DNA from: Rhizobiaceae bacterium
GTDB taxonomy: Bacteria > Pseudomonadota > Alphaproteobacteria > Rhizobiales > Rhizobiaceae
Reading direction: 5' to 3'
Assembly: GCA_017643025.1 (NCBI GenBank)
Contig: JAEPOG010000005.1
Coordinates: 434,001 to 498,000, forward strand
Length of the DNA stretch: 64,000 nt
The notes beneath the pieces were generated by a model. That model was not told the origin of the DNA, did no database searches, and saw only the letters and a list, made by a program, of their open reading frames with translations. Shown piece after piece: positions 62,973 through 64,000 of this stretch (the stretch's first letter is position 1; every line of letters starts with the position of its first letter). The position numbers and the translations under genes were made by a program.

Positions 62973-63362
62973 CTAGATCGATGAAACAACCTTCTGAAGC
63001 ATGGCTCTGACCTCGGTGGCCACCGCTTTCAGCTGCTCGTTGTCGATGGATTGCATGGAAGCGACTGGGTCGATTGCACTCACCATGACTTGGTCTGTGC
63101 CGGTCGAGCGCACAATGACATTGCAAGGCAGCATAGCGCCCACTTGTGGTTCGATCTTGAGCGCCTCATGCGCCATTTTCGGATTACAGGCGCCGAGAAT
63201 GAGATAGTTGTCGACGTCGGCGTCGATCTTCTTTTTCAGGGTTGCCTTGACGTCAATCTCCGTGAGCACGCCGAAGCCCTGATCGGCAAGCGCAGCTCTC
63301 GTCTTTTCGACGACGGTGTCAAACGTCTGGCCCGTGAGTGTCCTGTCGAAGGTGTAGCTCAT
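62973..63362 (-). CDS. DUF302 family protein
   Basis: A 129-residue protein: MSYTFDRTLTGQTFDTVVEK then ALADQGFGVLTEIDVKATLK and LILGACNPKMAHEALKIEPQ, the DUF302 pattern. MLPCNVIVR contains a further conserved Cys. Function unknown; the family is often associated with sulfur or redox genes. ATG 63362 is chosen for GGAGAC upstream; earlier in-frame starts exist. Confidence 0.87.
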   Translation of the reverse strand: MSYTFDRTLTGQTFDTVVEKTRAALADQGFGVLTEIDVKATLKKKIDADVDNYLILGACNPKMAHEALKIEPQVGAMLPCNVIVRSTGTDQVMVSAIDPVASMQSIDNEQLKAVATEVRAMLQKVVSSI

Positions 63363-63483
63363 CTGTGTCTCCATATTCACATATGTCGAGAACATGGGGG
63401 CGAAATTGGGCGGCTGCACGACACACTGAATGACGCAAGCAGGCCGCTCAAAGGAGCTACCGGTCTCGTGATCCTATGATTTA

Positions 63484-63560
63484 TGGCGATCCCGACAGGA
63501 TTCGAACCTGTGACCATCGGCTTAGAAGGCCGGTGCTCTATCCAGCTGAGCTACGGGACC
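63484..63560 (-). tRNA. tRNA-Arg (anticodon TCT)
   Basis: A 77-base cloverleaf on the minus strand: acceptor GGTCCCG / CGGGATC, D-loop AGCTGGATA, anticodon loop CTTCTAA (TCT), T-loop TTCGAAT, discriminator G and encoded CCA (63484-63486). The first anticodon-stem pair is a C-A mismatch; other pairs are standard. It decodes AGA/AGG. Confidence 0.95.
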
Positions 63561-63603
63561 GCGTACGCCTGGCAGGCGCCTGAAGGTCAGGAATGACGCG
63601 GTT

Positions 63604-63909
63604 TCAGTGCGTCCACGGCGTCTTGCGGTCATAGCGGAAATTCTCCGCGTATGAAATCTGCCGCCGGCGCGTCTCCTTGGGCTCTTCCACGCGGGCCGCG
63701 ATGCCGTTCGCCTCGGCATAGGCCATCGCTTCCTCGCGCGTGTCGAAGGCGAGCCGCACCTGGCTCTTCATGTCGGAGGAGGTGGTGTAGCCCATGAGGG
63801 GATCGATCTTGCGCGGGCTCTCCGGCTCGAACTCCAGCATCCAGCGGCCTGTCTTCGCCTTGCCTGACTGCATGGCGGTGCGGGCGGGGCTGTAGATGCG
63901 TGCCGACAT
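63604..63909 (-). CDS. NDUFS4-like complex I accessory subunit
   Basis: A 101-residue protein of the ETC complex I subunit family (NDUFS4/AQDQ type), starting MSARIYSPARTAMQSGKAKT. The core GRWMLEFEPESPRKIDPLMG then FDTREEAMAYAEANG is the family hallmark. In mitochondria and Alphaproteobacteria this protein stabilises NADH dehydrogenase. GGAGAG lies 8 bases upstream of ATG 63909. It ends 43 bases before the tRNA. 63910-64000 shows nothing assignable. Confidence 0.92.
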   Translation of the reverse strand: MSARIYSPARTAMQSGKAKTGRWMLEFEPESPRKIDPLMGYTTSSDMKSQVRLAFDTREEAMAYAEANGIAARVEEPKETRRRQISYAENFRYDRKTPWTH

Positions 63910-64000
63910 GGGAAGCTCTCCGGTTTCGGTGCGTACCGCGCTGCCTAGTCCAAAAACGCGGTTTTGCAAAGGGAGGGAGGATTGCCCGGACAATGCGGGG

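Overview
The window is a stretch of a high-GC alphaproteobacterial chromosome, most like a Hyphomicrobiales (Rhizobiales) member of the Mesorhizobium/Phyllobacteriaceae type. This is inferred from protein content and gene order: SDR-purF-cvpA-radA-alr-dnaB, rplI/rpsR/rpsF, fabD-fabG-acpP-fabF-mltG-yicC-gmk, lptF-lptG-lptD-surA-pdxA-rsmA, SDR-uvrC-pgsA-moaD-moaE, purN-purM, an HdaA-type DnaA-like protein, an NDUFS4-like complex I protein, an Omp25/31-like porin, and Rhizobiales-style palindromic intergenic repeats. No phage, transposase, CRISPR array or rRNA was seen; one tRNA (Arg, anticodon TCT) lies near the right end.

Layout. 1-10.6 kb (minus strand): a truncated secreted protein, an SDR, purF, cvpA, radA, alr and dnaB. 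A perfect CtrA-like TTAA-N7-TTAAC palindrome lies upstream of dnaB. Then come a cyclopropane fatty acid synthase and the S6/S18/L9 genes, closed by a strong terminator. 10.9-15.3 kb: a secreted unknown, a divergent LysR/quinone oxidoreductase pair with palindromes between them, and an ABC-2 exporter. 15.5-21.9 kb (plus): fatty acid synthesis, MltG, YicC and guanylate kinase. 29.8-21.9 kb (minus): LPS transport and outer-membrane assembly genes tightly coupled to pdxA, rsmA and an ASCH protein. 30.2-37.9 kb: pepA-holC, a compact ArsR-SRPBCC-TM-DUF1801-DUF1801 operon, an ABC-F ATPase and a crotonase.

38-39.7 kb holds the most unusual locus: two neighbouring minus-strand genes for secreted, glycine-repeat proteins. 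Their repeats differ (six 14-residue units; nine AGG units), but both end in the same gapless C-terminal module with two cysteines separated by 17 residues. The upstream gene has a leader that can pair with its own start codon, preceded by two further palindromes in AT-rich DNA.

39.7-53.8 kb: DinB, two GSTs, ndk, a PAS-PAS-GGDEF-EAL membrane protein, META, moaE/moaD, pgsA, uvrC, a pteridine-reductase-like SDR, an outer membrane protein, a secreted RNase T2 with a secreted partner, three tandem PilZ genes (the first has lost c-di-GMP binding residues) and rlmJ. 53.8-64 kb: a DMSO-reductase-family molybdoenzyme, purN/purM, a CDP-alcohol phosphotransferase, an AI-2E permease, hdaA, a small membrane ORF, galM, a DUF2239 operon with a 37-bp dyad operator, DUF302, tRNA-Arg and the complex I accessory protein.

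Most of the window is housekeeping. c-di-GMP signalling (GGDEF-EAL plus PilZ), envelope biogenesis and molybdenum cofactor use recur as themes. Start codons were chosen from Shine-Dalgarno sequences, overlaps and family lengths, and are given with reasons where they differ from the longest reading frame.
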